Positions 1 through 8,198 of a stretch of 8,523 bases of DNA are shown piece by piece. A program made the position numbers and the translations under genes. This DNA is from an uncultured Bacteroidota bacterium (GTDB lineage: Bacteria > Bacteroidota > Bacteroidia > Flavobacteriales > Flavobacteriaceae). The notes below the pieces were generated by a model, which saw nothing but the letters and a program-made list of their open reading frames with translations, was not told the origin of the DNA and ran no database searches. Position 1 is the first letter of the stretch, and each line of letters starts with the position of its first letter. The stretch covers positions 1 to 8,523 of the forward strand of contig CAIJFC010000164.1 in the NCBI GenBank assembly GCA_903819815.1, in the 5' to 3' direction.

Positions 1-63
1 ATTAATTAATTGATTTTATATTTACAAATTATTTATTCTTTATTATATTTAAAACTCATTCTT

Positions 64-3048
64 ATGATGAAAATTAAACATTTATTTTTGGTATTTCAAT
101 TTTTAACTGCATTAAGCTCTTATTCGCAAGTAGAATCAACTTTGGTTTATCCTGGCACAAACGGAAGACTAGTATATGCGAACTATGCAAATAATTACCA
201 GACAAATGAAAATAATACCTTGCCTGATTTTTCGAATGTTGGTTATATGGATGGTGCTATCGGTGCGCCGATTGGAGAAGTGCCAGTAAAAATGACATTG
301 TATCCAACCCCTTCAGGCGAAGACAGAACTCGAATTCAGGGTGCTATTGACCAGGTTTGTGCAATGCCACTTGATGCTAATGGATTTAGAGGAGCGGTAT
401 TGCTTAAAAATGGGACTTACAGATTGAATGATGGAAATATTCCTGTGCTCTCTGATGGAATGGGTTATGCATTGAGGATTTGGGCCAGCGGAGTAGTGTT
501 GCGTGGCGAAGGACAGGGAGCTGATGGAACAATTCTTTATTCAGATTTCGCTTTGAATCACACCATGATAACCCTTGAGCCATTTTCTCAATCCACATCC
601 GAGACTAATTTGCAACGCATTACCGATGATTATGTAGGGACTGGTGCAAAAACATTTACGGTAGCCAACGCAAGTAATTATGCTGTAGGAGATAATATAA
701 TAGTAAAATTTACTCCAAATGCAACCTGGTTTTCGGATCTCAAAGTGGACGAAAATGGATATATTTTATATGTAGCTCCGCCAGGAGAAAGTGATTATTG
801 GAATGCAAATGCCGGAGCTTTCAACATTGGATTTAAACGTAAAATAATTGCAAAAAATGGCAATACAATTACCATCGACTGTTCGATAGTGCAACCCATG
901 CAGACCTTATATGGTGGGGGGCAAATAACAAAATACACCACAACCGGACGATTAAACAAATGCGGTGTTGAAGATTTGCGTATCGTGGGGGTTCAAGATG
1001 GAGGGAGTCCCGGGGTGTCAAGTAATGGAAATAGATTGCGGGTAGGAATAAGACCCCGATTTTTGGATAATAGTTGGATTCATGGTGTTACAGTAACTCG
1101 CACATCCGAATCGGCTGTAATGACTTGGGGAGTGATGAATCTCACTGTTCAAGAATGTGCGTATATTGATCCACGGGGAACCATTTCTGGTGGATGGCGT
1201 TATAGTTTTAGCTTGGATGCAGGCTCTACACGCGTTCTTTTTCAGCGTTGTTATTCCGATTACGGGCGACATGATTTTGTAACTCACGCCAGAATGCCTG
1301 GTCCCAATGTATTTGTTGATTGCTATAGCGCAAACGGACTGAGTGCATTGGGTCCTCATTATCGTTGGGCTACCGGCACATTATTCGACAATATAAAAGC
1401 ACCTCAATCTAATATGGCAATTAATATATTTGATTTATCTAATGGTCATGCTTGGTGTGGAGCACAAACGGTTGGTTGGAATCTCGAATGCGGAGGTTTA
1501 GTAAATGACGCCTCTAGGGGATCTCAAAATTTTTTAATTGGAAGTATTGGCACTGAATATACCGTTCCTACATTTAAACCTGCTAATTACCCCGGTTTTA
1601 TTTTTCGTGGATTTTGGGAAAGATCAGGGCCCGCTGGTGTTCATGTGAATACACGAAGTCTGTATTACAAACAACTGGAAGACAGGCTTGGTGCTAACGC
1701 TGTCGCAAACATCACAATACCAGAACAAAGAACCGGAAATATTTACAACATATTGGCAAGTTGGGCCGGAAATGGTGAACTTGTATCCGCCAATATTCCA
1801 GTTACAGGAATAACTCTACTACCAGCTTCTTTAACTTTTAGCGTAGGTAGTCCATCGCAACAACTAGCATCAACAATAGCACCAGCAAATGCAAGTAATA
1901 AAAACCTTATTTGGACCTCAAATAATCCAGCAGTTGCCACCGTAAGTGCAACAGGAATGGTTACTGCCGTTTCAGTTGGGACAGCTACGATAACAGTAAC
2001 TACTGTAGATGTTGGAAGAACTGCAACTACGGCAATTACTACAACTAATCAGATATTTGTGAGCAGTGTAGCGGTGTCTCCTACTACTGCAACAATTGCA
2101 ATGGATAACCAACAGCAACTTACGGCAATGATTTTACCAGCAAATGCATCAAACCAAAATACAACTTGGACCTCGAGTAATACCAGTGTGGCAACAGTTA
2201 ACTTGCTTGGATTGGTTACTTCAGTAGCACCAGGCACTTGCAATATTACAGTAACTACTCAGGATGGTGGCAGAAATGCTATTGCTGCTATTACTGTAAA
2301 TCCACGCCCCGTAAATAAAATTATTTCTACTTGCGATTCGAATACCGGCTGGACATCGTCGAACACATTAACGTTAAACAGTATCGACAAAAAAGTAGGG
2401 ACTGCTAGTCTACAATCGGTTGGATTAAATACAAATGATTTTATAAAAGTTTTTTCTCCACCTATTAATACCGATTCAAACATAGCAAACGGAAATCTGC
2501 AATTCTGGTATTTTGTATCGGACATAAGCTCATTTGCTGCAGGCAATCAAGTTGAACTAGGTAGTGGTGGAGCAGCTGATATAAATGAATTTAACTGGAA
2601 TATTAGTATTGCCACCTTGCAAAATGGATGGAATTTGGTAACATTGCCTTTTAGTACTGCTAGAATAACGGGTGGTACACCAGATTTTAGCGCCATCAAT
2701 TATTTTCGTATTTATCGCACCAAAACGGCAAGTGTTACCACTAAAATTGATCATATTATTGCTGATGGGACATTAAACACTGAAACAAATATTTATTTAT
2801 CAGGCGTTAGTGTTTTTCCAAATCCATTGAAAGAAGACAAGCTTACTATAAAAGTGGATGGCGCAAATGAATCTGAAATTTTCAAAGTAATAATTTACAA
2901 TCTTCAGGGACAAGTAGTCTATCAAACCAATTTTTCAGGGAAAAATTTGATTGATATAAATACTGCTGGCTTGTTGAAAAGCTCTGTCTATATGGTTTCG
3001 GTTCAATCGGGCCAAAAAATAAGTACTACAAAACTGATCATAAAATAA
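64..3048 (+). CDS. Secreted beta-helix (pectate-lyase-like) protein with two Big_2 domains and T9SS sorting domain
   Basis: This is probably a secreted polysaccharide-active enzyme, but its substrate cannot be named. I start it at the ATG at 64 (a second ATG follows at 67), because the next ~20 residues (MMKIKHLFLVFQF..., ending SYS-Q) form a normal Sec signal peptide. An in-frame TTG at 10 would bury that signal. Using the 64 start, residues ~27-90 contain DFSNVGYMDG at 55-64. Residues ~85-550 look like a right-handed parallel beta-helix of the pectate-lyase superfamily, with GFRGAVLLKNGTYR at 107-120, ASGVVLRGEG at 141-150, GRHDFVTHAR at 401-410, GPHYRWATGT at 430-439 and NGHAWCGAQ from 460. 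I know such motifs from uncharacterised Bacteroidota and Planctomycetes proteins, but cannot place them in a CAZy family. Two Big_2 Ig-like domains (580-660 and 664-747), a jelly-roll, carbohydrate-binding-like domain (~750-905) and a T9SS sorting domain (910-994) follow. The 994-residue frame is intact. It is probably the first gene of an operon with the two GH92 genes downstream. Confidence 0.88.
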   Translation: MMKIKHLFLVFQFLTALSSYSQVESTLVYPGTNGRLVYANYANNYQTNENNTLPDFSNVGYMDGAIGAPIGEVPVKMTLYPTPSGEDRTRIQGAIDQVCAMPLDANGFRGAVLLKNGTYRLNDGNIPVLSDGMGYALRIWASGVVLRGEGQGADGTILYSDFALNHTMITLEPFSQSTSETNLQRITDDYVGTGAKTFTVANASNYAVGDNIIVKFTPNATWFSDLKVDENGYILYVAPPGESDYWNANAGAFNIGFKRKIIAKNGNTITIDCSIVQPMQTLYGGGQITKYTTTGRLNKCGVEDLRIVGVQDGGSPGVSSNGNRLRVGIRPRFLDNSWIHGVTVTRTSESAVMTWGVMNLTVQECAYIDPRGTISGGWRYSFSLDAGSTRVLFQRCYSDYGRHDFVTHARMPGPNVFVDCYSANGLSALGPHYRWATGTLFDNIKAPQSNMAINIFDLSNGHAWCGAQTVGWNLECGGLVNDASRGSQNFLIGSIGTEYTVPTFKPANYPGFIFRGFWERSGPAGVHVNTRSLYYKQLEDRLGANAVANITIPEQRTGNIYNILASWAGNGELVSANIPVTGITLLPASLTFSVGSPSQQLASTIAPANASNKNLIWTSNNPAVATVSATGMVTAVSVGTATITVTTVDVGRTATTAITTTNQIFVSSVAVSPTTATIAMDNQQQLTAMILPANASNQNTTWTSSNTSVATVNLLGLVTSVAPGTCNITVTTQDGGRNAIAAITVNPRPVNKIISTCDSNTGWTSSNTLTLNSIDKKVGTASLQSVGLNTNDFIKVFSPPINTDSNIANGNLQFWYFVSDISSFAAGNQVELGSGGAADINEFNWNISIATLQNGWNLVTLPFSTARITGGTPDFSAINYFRIYRTKTASVTTKIDHIIADGTLNTETNIYLSGVSVFPNPLKEDKLTIKVDGANESEIFKVIIYNLQGQVVYQTNFSGKNLIDINTAGLLKSSVYMVSVQSGQKISTTKLIIK
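1801..2304 (+). repeat. Tandem duplication encoding two Big_2 Ig-like domains
   Basis: The two copies run from 1801 to about 2040 and from 2059 to about 2304. Both follow the Big_2 pattern: a V-x-x-(V/I)-x-(V/L) opening strand, PANASN, W-T-S-N, VATV, G-x-V-(T), and a final T(A/N)TIT(V)TT strand. The DNA still shares a 13-base identical stretch (accagcaaatgca, at 1881-1893 and 2136-2148), but most positions have diverged, so the duplication is old. Such domains usually act as spacers or adhesion modules between a catalytic domain and the C-terminal anchoring domain. That role is inferred here. Confidence 0.8.
2791..3045 (+). other. T9SS type A C-terminal sorting domain (within the first CDS)
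   Basis: Residues 910-994 of the first protein show the hallmarks of the TIGR04183-type sorting domain. VFPNP (917-921) opens it, followed by a beta strand (LTIKV), a central strand with NLQGQVVY, a GKNLIDINTAGL segment, S-VYMVSV, and a final TTKLIIK ending on a lysine directly before the stop. In Bacteroidota with a type IX system, this domain takes Sec-exported proteins across the outer membrane and is normally removed. It places the mature protein at the cell surface or outside the cell, unlike the two GH92 proteins downstream. Confidence 0.92.
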
Positions 3049-3104
3049 ACAAGTATCAATAACAAACTAAACTATATAATCTCGAATAAAATAGCATAAG
3101 TAAA

Positions 3105-5438
3105 ATGAAATATCGTTTATATAGAAAGAGTATAATCTTTATTTCTATTGTTGTTCAAGTCTTTGCGTACAAAGCAACAGCACAAGATTTAACTAAATAT
3201 GTCAATCCTTTTATAGATTCGCATAAATCGCGGTGGTTTTTCTTTGCTTCTGCCGCCCGACCATTTGGCATGGTGAGTTTAAGCCCGGATACTTGGGTAA
3301 AAGGCGACTGGAAAGCAGGATATCTTTATGACACTCTTTCAGTAAGATGTTTTTCGCATGTGCACGAATGGCAATTGTCGGGTATTCCTGTAATGCCAAC
3401 GGTTGGTAAATTCAAAGGGCATTTGGGAATGGAGGCGTATAAATCTTCTTTTAGCCATAGTGACGAAGTAGCTCGACCCGGTTACCACAGCGTTTACCTC
3501 AAAGATTACAATATCCGTGCAGAGTTGACATCAAGCAGCAGAGTGGGCTTTCATAAATATACATTTCCGAAAGATACTACCAAATATGTTATTTTCGATG
3601 TTGGCGCTCATCTGGGACAAGGACCTATGGATTTTGCTATGGTACAAAAAATAAATGATTATGAAATAGCCGGTTACAGTGTAATGGCCTCTAATATTCG
3701 TCGGTCAAAACCCACCTATGTGTATTTTGTAGCACGCTTTAACCTACCAATATCAAAATTTAGTACTTGGGAAAAAGGACAATTGCCTAACTTGCAATCG
3801 AAAAGCATACAAGGTGAGGGAGTTGGAGCCTATGTCAATTTCGATAAAAATCAGAGCAATACATTGTTAATGAAAGTAGCTATTTCGTACACGGGTATTG
3901 AACAAGCCCGTTTGAATATGACAAGTGAAATAAGGCATTGGAATTTCGACCGAGTTGTTGCTGAGTCGAACAAGGAGTGGAACAATTATTTGGGCCGTAT
4001 AAAAATTAAAGGCGGTACAAAAAATCAGAAAGTCAAATTCTATACCGATCTCTGGCATTCTTTACTTGGTCGTAAAATTAGTAGTGATGTAAATGGAAAA
4101 TACTGCGACATGACAGGCAATTCTCCAGTTATTCGACAGATTGAACTTGGAGCCAACGGGAAGCCCAAACACAACCAATACAACTTTGATGCGTGGTGGG
4201 GAAGTCATTGGAACCTGAATGTCCTTTGGTCGATGGTTTATCCTGAGATTATGGATGAATTTTGTGCCAGTATGGTGGAAATGTATAAGCATGGGGGGTT
4301 AATTCCCCGAGGGCCATCGGGAGGAAATTATACCTTTGTAATGATAGGCGACCCTGCTGCATCGTTCTTTGCTTCGGCTTACAACAAAGGCATACGCAAC
4401 TACGATGTACAAAAAGCCTACGAAGGCCTCTACAAGAATGCATTCTTAGGTGGAATACGCGACCGTGCCGGTTACGAAATTGGGGAAAACCCCAAAGGGG
4501 GAGGAATGTCTTACTACCTCGAACGAGGCTATGTGCCCGAAGGTATTGAAGGCAAAGGAATGCATCTTGATGGTGCTTCTATGACCTTGGAATATGCCTA
4601 TCAAGATTGGTGTGTTGGTCAATTGGCAAAAGCACTTGGGAAAAATTCGGATTTTGAAATGTTTAATAAACGTGCTGAAAATTACAAAAACCTGTGGAAT
4701 CCACAAACTCAGTTCATGCACCCACGAAACATTGACGGAAGCTGGATTGCAAATTTTAAACCCATTGGCGAATCATTTAATTCACCAGGATTTTGTGAAA
4801 GCAACTCCGCTATTTACACCAATTTTGTTCCCCACGATTTAGCCGGGTTGATCAAGTTAGTTGGAAGTAAAGAGAAATACGCTCAATTTCTCGATAGTAG
4901 CTTTGTTAAAGCCAAACCAAACCACTTCGTAGCGCCCCATAACAATCATGCTATCAGCTGGGTAGATTACGAAAACCAGCCTTCGTGTCAGATGGCTCAT
5001 CTGTTTAATTACAGCGGTGCACCCTGGTTAACGCAAAAGTGGGTTCGTGAGGTAAAAGAAACTGCGTTCGGCGATATTACACCTTATGGTGGATATAATG
5101 GTGATGAAGATCAAGGACAAATGGGCGCTTTGGGGGTATTGATGTCCATCGGATTGTTTCAAATGGATGGTGGTGCGTCGTTAAATTCACAATATGAAAT
5201 TACTTCACCACTATTTAATGAAATTAAAATACAGCTCAATACTAAATACTATCATGGAAAGAGTTTTGTTATAAAAACAATGAATAATCTACCTGAAAAC
5301 GACTACATTCAGGGTGCTGAACTAAATGGGAAAAACTGGACAAAATTTTGTTTTCCCCATGAAATTTTTGCTAAAGGAGGTACTCTTAAACTGGCATTGG
5401 GCAAACAACCAAATAAAAATTGGGGGATAAACGAATAA
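3105..5438 (+). CDS. GH92 family exo-alpha-mannosidase, divergent subgroup
   Basis: GH92 enzymes are calcium-dependent, inverting exo-alpha-mannosidases. The 777 residues match the family's usual length. Residues 1-26 are a Sec signal peptide ending ATA-Q, with no lipobox cysteine, so a soluble periplasmic (or secreted) enzyme is likely. The N-terminal beta-sandwich begins at DLTKYVNPFI (28-37) and includes RPFGMVSLSPDT (52-63) and FSHVHEWQLSG (83-93). The catalytic alpha/alpha barrel starts near EW (291-292) and contains DAWWGSHWN from 362, TLEYAYQDW from 494, ESNSAIYTNFVPHD (565-578, with E565 the likely general acid), NQPSCQMAHLFN (624-635) and GDEDQGQ (666-672, with D667 and D669 the likely base pair). 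Departures from the usual family motifs: DSHKSRWFFF replaces the GT...GNT(F/Y)PG segment after VNPFI, ESNSAIY replaces EGN(A)WQY, and no His-Glu pair precedes the NQP motif. These suggest a linkage or aglycone preference unlike that of the third gene. It starts 56 nt after the preceding stop, behind an A-rich leader (ataagtaaaATG) without a Shine-Dalgarno site. Confidence 0.94.
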   Translation: MKYRLYRKSIIFISIVVQVFAYKATAQDLTKYVNPFIDSHKSRWFFFASAARPFGMVSLSPDTWVKGDWKAGYLYDTLSVRCFSHVHEWQLSGIPVMPTVGKFKGHLGMEAYKSSFSHSDEVARPGYHSVYLKDYNIRAELTSSSRVGFHKYTFPKDTTKYVIFDVGAHLGQGPMDFAMVQKINDYEIAGYSVMASNIRRSKPTYVYFVARFNLPISKFSTWEKGQLPNLQSKSIQGEGVGAYVNFDKNQSNTLLMKVAISYTGIEQARLNMTSEIRHWNFDRVVAESNKEWNNYLGRIKIKGGTKNQKVKFYTDLWHSLLGRKISSDVNGKYCDMTGNSPVIRQIELGANGKPKHNQYNFDAWWGSHWNLNVLWSMVYPEIMDEFCASMVEMYKHGGLIPRGPSGGNYTFVMIGDPAASFFASAYNKGIRNYDVQKAYEGLYKNAFLGGIRDRAGYEIGENPKGGGMSYYLERGYVPEGIEGKGMHLDGASMTLEYAYQDWCVGQLAKALGKNSDFEMFNKRAENYKNLWNPQTQFMHPRNIDGSWIANFKPIGESFNSPGFCESNSAIYTNFVPHDLAGLIKLVGSKEKYAQFLDSSFVKAKPNHFVAPHNNHAISWVDYENQPSCQMAHLFNYSGAPWLTQKWVREVKETAFGDITPYGGYNGDEDQGQMGALGVLMSIGLFQMDGGASLNSQYEITSPLFNEIKIQLNTKYYHGKSFVIKTMNNLPENDYIQGAELNGKNWTKFCFPHEIFAKGGTLKLALGKQPNKNWGINE

Positions 5439-5521
5439 AAAAAGTAATTCAATAACTTACTATTCTATCCAAATAAAATTGCAAAAAAACAGAATAATAC
5501 ATCATAATAAAAAAAACTAAA

Positions 5522-7810
5522 ATGAGGTTAAAATTTTTAATAGTGTTTTTTTTGACTAAAAGCATACTAATCAATGGACAAGTATCTATGGATTTAACCA
5601 AGTATGTTAATCCATTAGTAGGAACCGATTCAAAAAAGGAATTATCAAATGGGAATACTTATCCGACCATTGCTATGCCTTGGGGAATGAATTTTTGGAC
5701 ACCCCTAACCAACAAAATGGGCGATGGATGGTGCTACCAATATGCTGCTAACAAAATTAGAGGTTTTAAACAAACACACCAACCCTCACCATGGATCAAT
5801 GACTATGGTGCTTTTTCGATTTTTGCAACGACCGAGAATTTGGTTTTCGACGAAGATAAACGGGAATCGTGGTATTCTCACAAAGCGGAGATTTCTAATC
5901 CTCATTATTACAAAGCCTATTTAGCTAATTACAATACAACAGTTGAAATCACTCCTACTGAAAGAGCCGCTTGCTTTAGAATTACCTATCCACAAACAAA
6001 TAAAGCCTATTTAATTGTAGATGGATTTTTCAAAAATTCTTATATCAAGGTTTTTCCTAAGGAACGTAAAATTATTGGCTTTGCCTGTAATGCTACAGGT
6101 GGAGTTCCGTCTAATTTCAAGAATTATTTTGTAATACATGTTGATAAGGATTTTGATCAATCCTTTACGGTAGAAGACGGGACTATTTTGGAGGATAAAT
6201 TGGAAGTTGAAAGCAAACATTCGGGCAGTATAATCCGCTTTAAAACAAAAGCAAACGAGCAGGTAAATCTTAAAATCGCCTCTTCATTTATAAGTTTGGA
6301 GCAAGCTGAACTTAACCTTGAAAGAGAAATTGGAGATAACACTTTCGACCAGATAGTACAAAAGGGCAAAGCGGAATGGAATAAGCAATTAAGCAGAATT
6401 TCCGTTGAAGGCGGCACCGATGCGCAGCTGACCACCTTCTACACAGCTATGTATCGTACCATGCTTTTCCCGCGCAAGTTTTTCGAATTCGACAAAGACA
6501 CTAAAATTGTTCACTATAGCCCCTACAACGGAAAAGTGTTAGATGGTTATATGTTTACCGATAATGGATTCTGGGACACTTTCAGAGCAGCATTTCCGCT
6601 ATTAACTATCGTATTTCCGGAACTAAATAGCCAGATTATGGAAGGGTTGGCAAATGCCTACAAAGAAAGTGGCTGGTTACCCGAATGGGCTAGTCCAGGT
6701 CATCGAGATTGTATGGTTGGCTCAAATTCAGCTATTATTATTGCGGACTCTTACATGAAAGGCATTCCGAATAAAGAGATAAATACGCTTTTCGAAGCTA
6801 TAGTAAAAAATAGCCAGAACGAAGGACCATTAAGCTCTGTAGGGAGGTTTGGAGTAAATTATTACAACAAATTAGGCTACGTACCTTATAATGTGGGGAA
6901 AAAAGAGAATACAGCCAGAACATTGGAGTATGCCTTTGCAGATTACAATATATGGAAACTTTCAAAAGCGCTAAACAGACCACAAAGTGAAATTGACACC
7001 TTTGCAAAAAGAGCTCACAACTATAAAAATGTATTCGACAAATCGGTGAACTTTATGCGAGGCAGAAACGAAGACGGTACTTTCCAATCGCCTTTCCAAC
7101 CTGATAAATGGGGAGATGCCTTTACCGAAGGATGCTCATGGCACTGGACTTGGTGTGTGTTTCACGATGTGCAAGGTCTTATTGATTTGATGGGTGGAAA
7201 AACTAAGTTTATTGAAAAAATGGATTCCGTTTTCGAAGCACCTCCTACTTTTGATTATTCGTATTACAAAAAACAGATTCATGAAATTACCGAGATGTTG
7301 ATAATGAACATGGGACAATATGCGCATGGAAATCAACCTATACAACACATGCCTTACCTGTATAATTATGCTGGCGAACCTTGGAAAACGCAATATCATG
7401 TCAGAGAAATTATGAATAAATTATACACGCCATCACCTGACGGACTATGCGGCGATGAAGATAACGGACAAACTTCGGCTTGGTATGTTTTTTCGGCTAT
7501 GGGAATGTATTCAGTTGCACCAGGTACGAATCAATATGTGCTAGGTGCGCCACTTTTTAAAAAGATTACACTAAATCTTGAAAACGGTAAAACATTTGTG
7601 ATAAATGCTGGAAATAATAGCGCAGAAAATCGGTATGTACAAAAAGCAAAACTAAATGGCAAAACACACACCAAAACCTATTTGAATCATTCTGATATTA
7701 CAAATGGCGGAACATTTAATTTAATAATGTCTTCGGAACCGAATAAGAGCAAAGGAGTTAACGAAAGCGATTTCCCTTATTCAATGACCAATGAATTAAA
7801 GCAAAAATAA
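5522..7810 (+). CDS. GH92 family exo-alpha-1,2-mannosidase (predicted, BT3990-like)
   Basis: This is a full-length GH92 mannosidase of 762 residues. The first ~20 residues are a Sec signal peptide ending ING-Q, with no lipobox cysteine and no T9SS domain, so a periplasmic location is likely. The beta-sandwich starts at DLTKYVNPLVGT (24-35) with GNTYP (44-48) and GFKQTHQPSPW (81-91). The barrel starts near EW (285-286) and contains FWDTFR (350-355), TLEYAFAD from 467, TEGCSWHW (535-542), HEITEM (587-592), HGNQPIQHMPYLYN (602-615) and GDEDNGQTS (644-652). The likely general acid is E536 and the bases are D645 and D647. From memory of the BT3990 structural work, W88, E533, H584, E585, D642 and D644 are its key residues. 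Here the equivalents are W91, E536, H587, E588, D645 and D647, all shifted by exactly 3, which argues for alpha-1,2 specificity. The gene starts 83 nt after the preceding stop, behind an A8 tract. The similarity to the upstream GH92 is limited to family motifs, so this is not a recent duplication. Confidence 0.95.
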   Translation: MRLKFLIVFFLTKSILINGQVSMDLTKYVNPLVGTDSKKELSNGNTYPTIAMPWGMNFWTPLTNKMGDGWCYQYAANKIRGFKQTHQPSPWINDYGAFSIFATTENLVFDEDKRESWYSHKAEISNPHYYKAYLANYNTTVEITPTERAACFRITYPQTNKAYLIVDGFFKNSYIKVFPKERKIIGFACNATGGVPSNFKNYFVIHVDKDFDQSFTVEDGTILEDKLEVESKHSGSIIRFKTKANEQVNLKIASSFISLEQAELNLEREIGDNTFDQIVQKGKAEWNKQLSRISVEGGTDAQLTTFYTAMYRTMLFPRKFFEFDKDTKIVHYSPYNGKVLDGYMFTDNGFWDTFRAAFPLLTIVFPELNSQIMEGLANAYKESGWLPEWASPGHRDCMVGSNSAIIIADSYMKGIPNKEINTLFEAIVKNSQNEGPLSSVGRFGVNYYNKLGYVPYNVGKKENTARTLEYAFADYNIWKLSKALNRPQSEIDTFAKRAHNYKNVFDKSVNFMRGRNEDGTFQSPFQPDKWGDAFTEGCSWHWTWCVFHDVQGLIDLMGGKTKFIEKMDSVFEAPPTFDYSYYKKQIHEITEMLIMNMGQYAHGNQPIQHMPYLYNYAGEPWKTQYHVREIMNKLYTPSPDGLCGDEDNGQTSAWYVFSAMGMYSVAPGTNQYVLGAPLFKKITLNLENGKTFVINAGNNSAENRYVQKAKLNGKTHTKTYLNHSDITNGGTFNLIMSSEPNKSKGVNESDFPYSMTNELKQK

Positions 7811-8198
7811 AAGACTTAGCAACAATAAATTTTTTGATTATCAACTACTTTCAGAATTATAACTAACTTGATTTTGATGCCAAGATGCAGTTTTAATAGA
7901 GATTCACGTAGGCAGTATTACTGATAAGGGACAAGCTGTGCAGCTTGAAAGATTGAAGAAAAAAAGTACTTACCTGAAACTCGGTCGCAAAACAATTTGG
8001 ATAATAACGAAACAAATGATGAAATCTTCATTTATCTAGAGCCAGATTATATAGCAATCAAATCGCAAATAAATTGGTATTTAGGAAAATGTATAAACGC
8101 AACCATTAACAACTTTAGTAAAAGTTAAAAACATTGACAAAATTAATTTACTAAATTTTTTATTCCTAAAACTCTTGGTCGTTAATTTTATTTTGAAT
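7811..8198. other. Convergent intergenic region, no intact gene
   Basis: These 388 bases separate the convergent 3' ends of the + strand GH92 gene and the - strand fragment. I see no tRNA, no CRISPR repeats, no insertion-sequence ends and no GC-rich hairpin followed by a T-run that would make a clear intrinsic terminator. The only internal structure is a possible broken reading frame (7878-8128) and a short AT-only inverted repeat near 8139-8160. The base composition matches the rest of the window. Confidence 0.6.
7878..8128 (+). pseudogene. Possible remnant of a small gene broken at an A7 run
   Basis: One open frame runs from 7878 (after a TGA at 7875) and reads ...AVLIEIHVGSITDKGQ, then AVQLERLKKK. 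It meets an A7 run at 7959-7965 and stops at 8037-8039. The -1 frame is open from 7949 to a TAA at 8126-8128 and reads ...YLPETRSQNNLDNNET, then NDEIFIYLEPDYIAIK. Joining the two at the A-run gives about 83 codons of plausible soluble protein. There is no ATG at the head of either frame, so if this was a gene, its 5' end is lost or lies out of frame upstream. I do not recognise the product. It could also be chance open frame in intergenic DNA. Confidence 0.3.

Noticed and set aside
34..51. TATATTTA (44-51) as a Bacteroidota -7 promoter element (TAnnTTTG)
   Set aside because: The last base differs and there is no TTG at the right spacing upstream. In DNA this AT-rich, the match is expected by chance.
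10..63. In-frame TTG at 10 as the start of the first gene, adding 18 residues
   Set aside because: The extension would put a second hydrophobic stretch before a typical signal peptide that begins cleanly at the ATG pair at 64/67, and TTG starts are uncommon.
1018..1359. - strand open frame of about 113 codons opposite the first gene
   Set aside because: It lies wholly antisense to a well-supported beta-helix coding region and has no recognisable motif. It is a shadow frame, as are the other antisense frames under the three large genes.
4594..4842. + strand open frame of about 82 codons inside the first GH92 gene
   Set aside because: It is out of frame within conserved GH92 catalytic sequence and has no independent support.
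5546..5553. T8 run in the signal-peptide codons of the third gene as a phase-variation tract
   Set aside because: Homopolymers of this length are common in AT-rich Bacteroidota coding sequence, and nothing else suggests switching.
3105..7810. Recent tandem duplication of the two GH92 genes
   Set aside because: They share only family motifs (for example TLEYA, GDED.GQ). N-terminal loops, acid motif and spacing differ (acid to base distance 102 versus 109 residues), so they are distinct subgroups brought together or long diverged.
8139..8161. AT-only inverted repeat followed by a short T-run as an intrinsic terminator
   Set aside because: The stems are 5-6 A-T pairs with no G-C pair, it lies more than 300 bases past the GH92 stop, and similar patterns occur by chance here.
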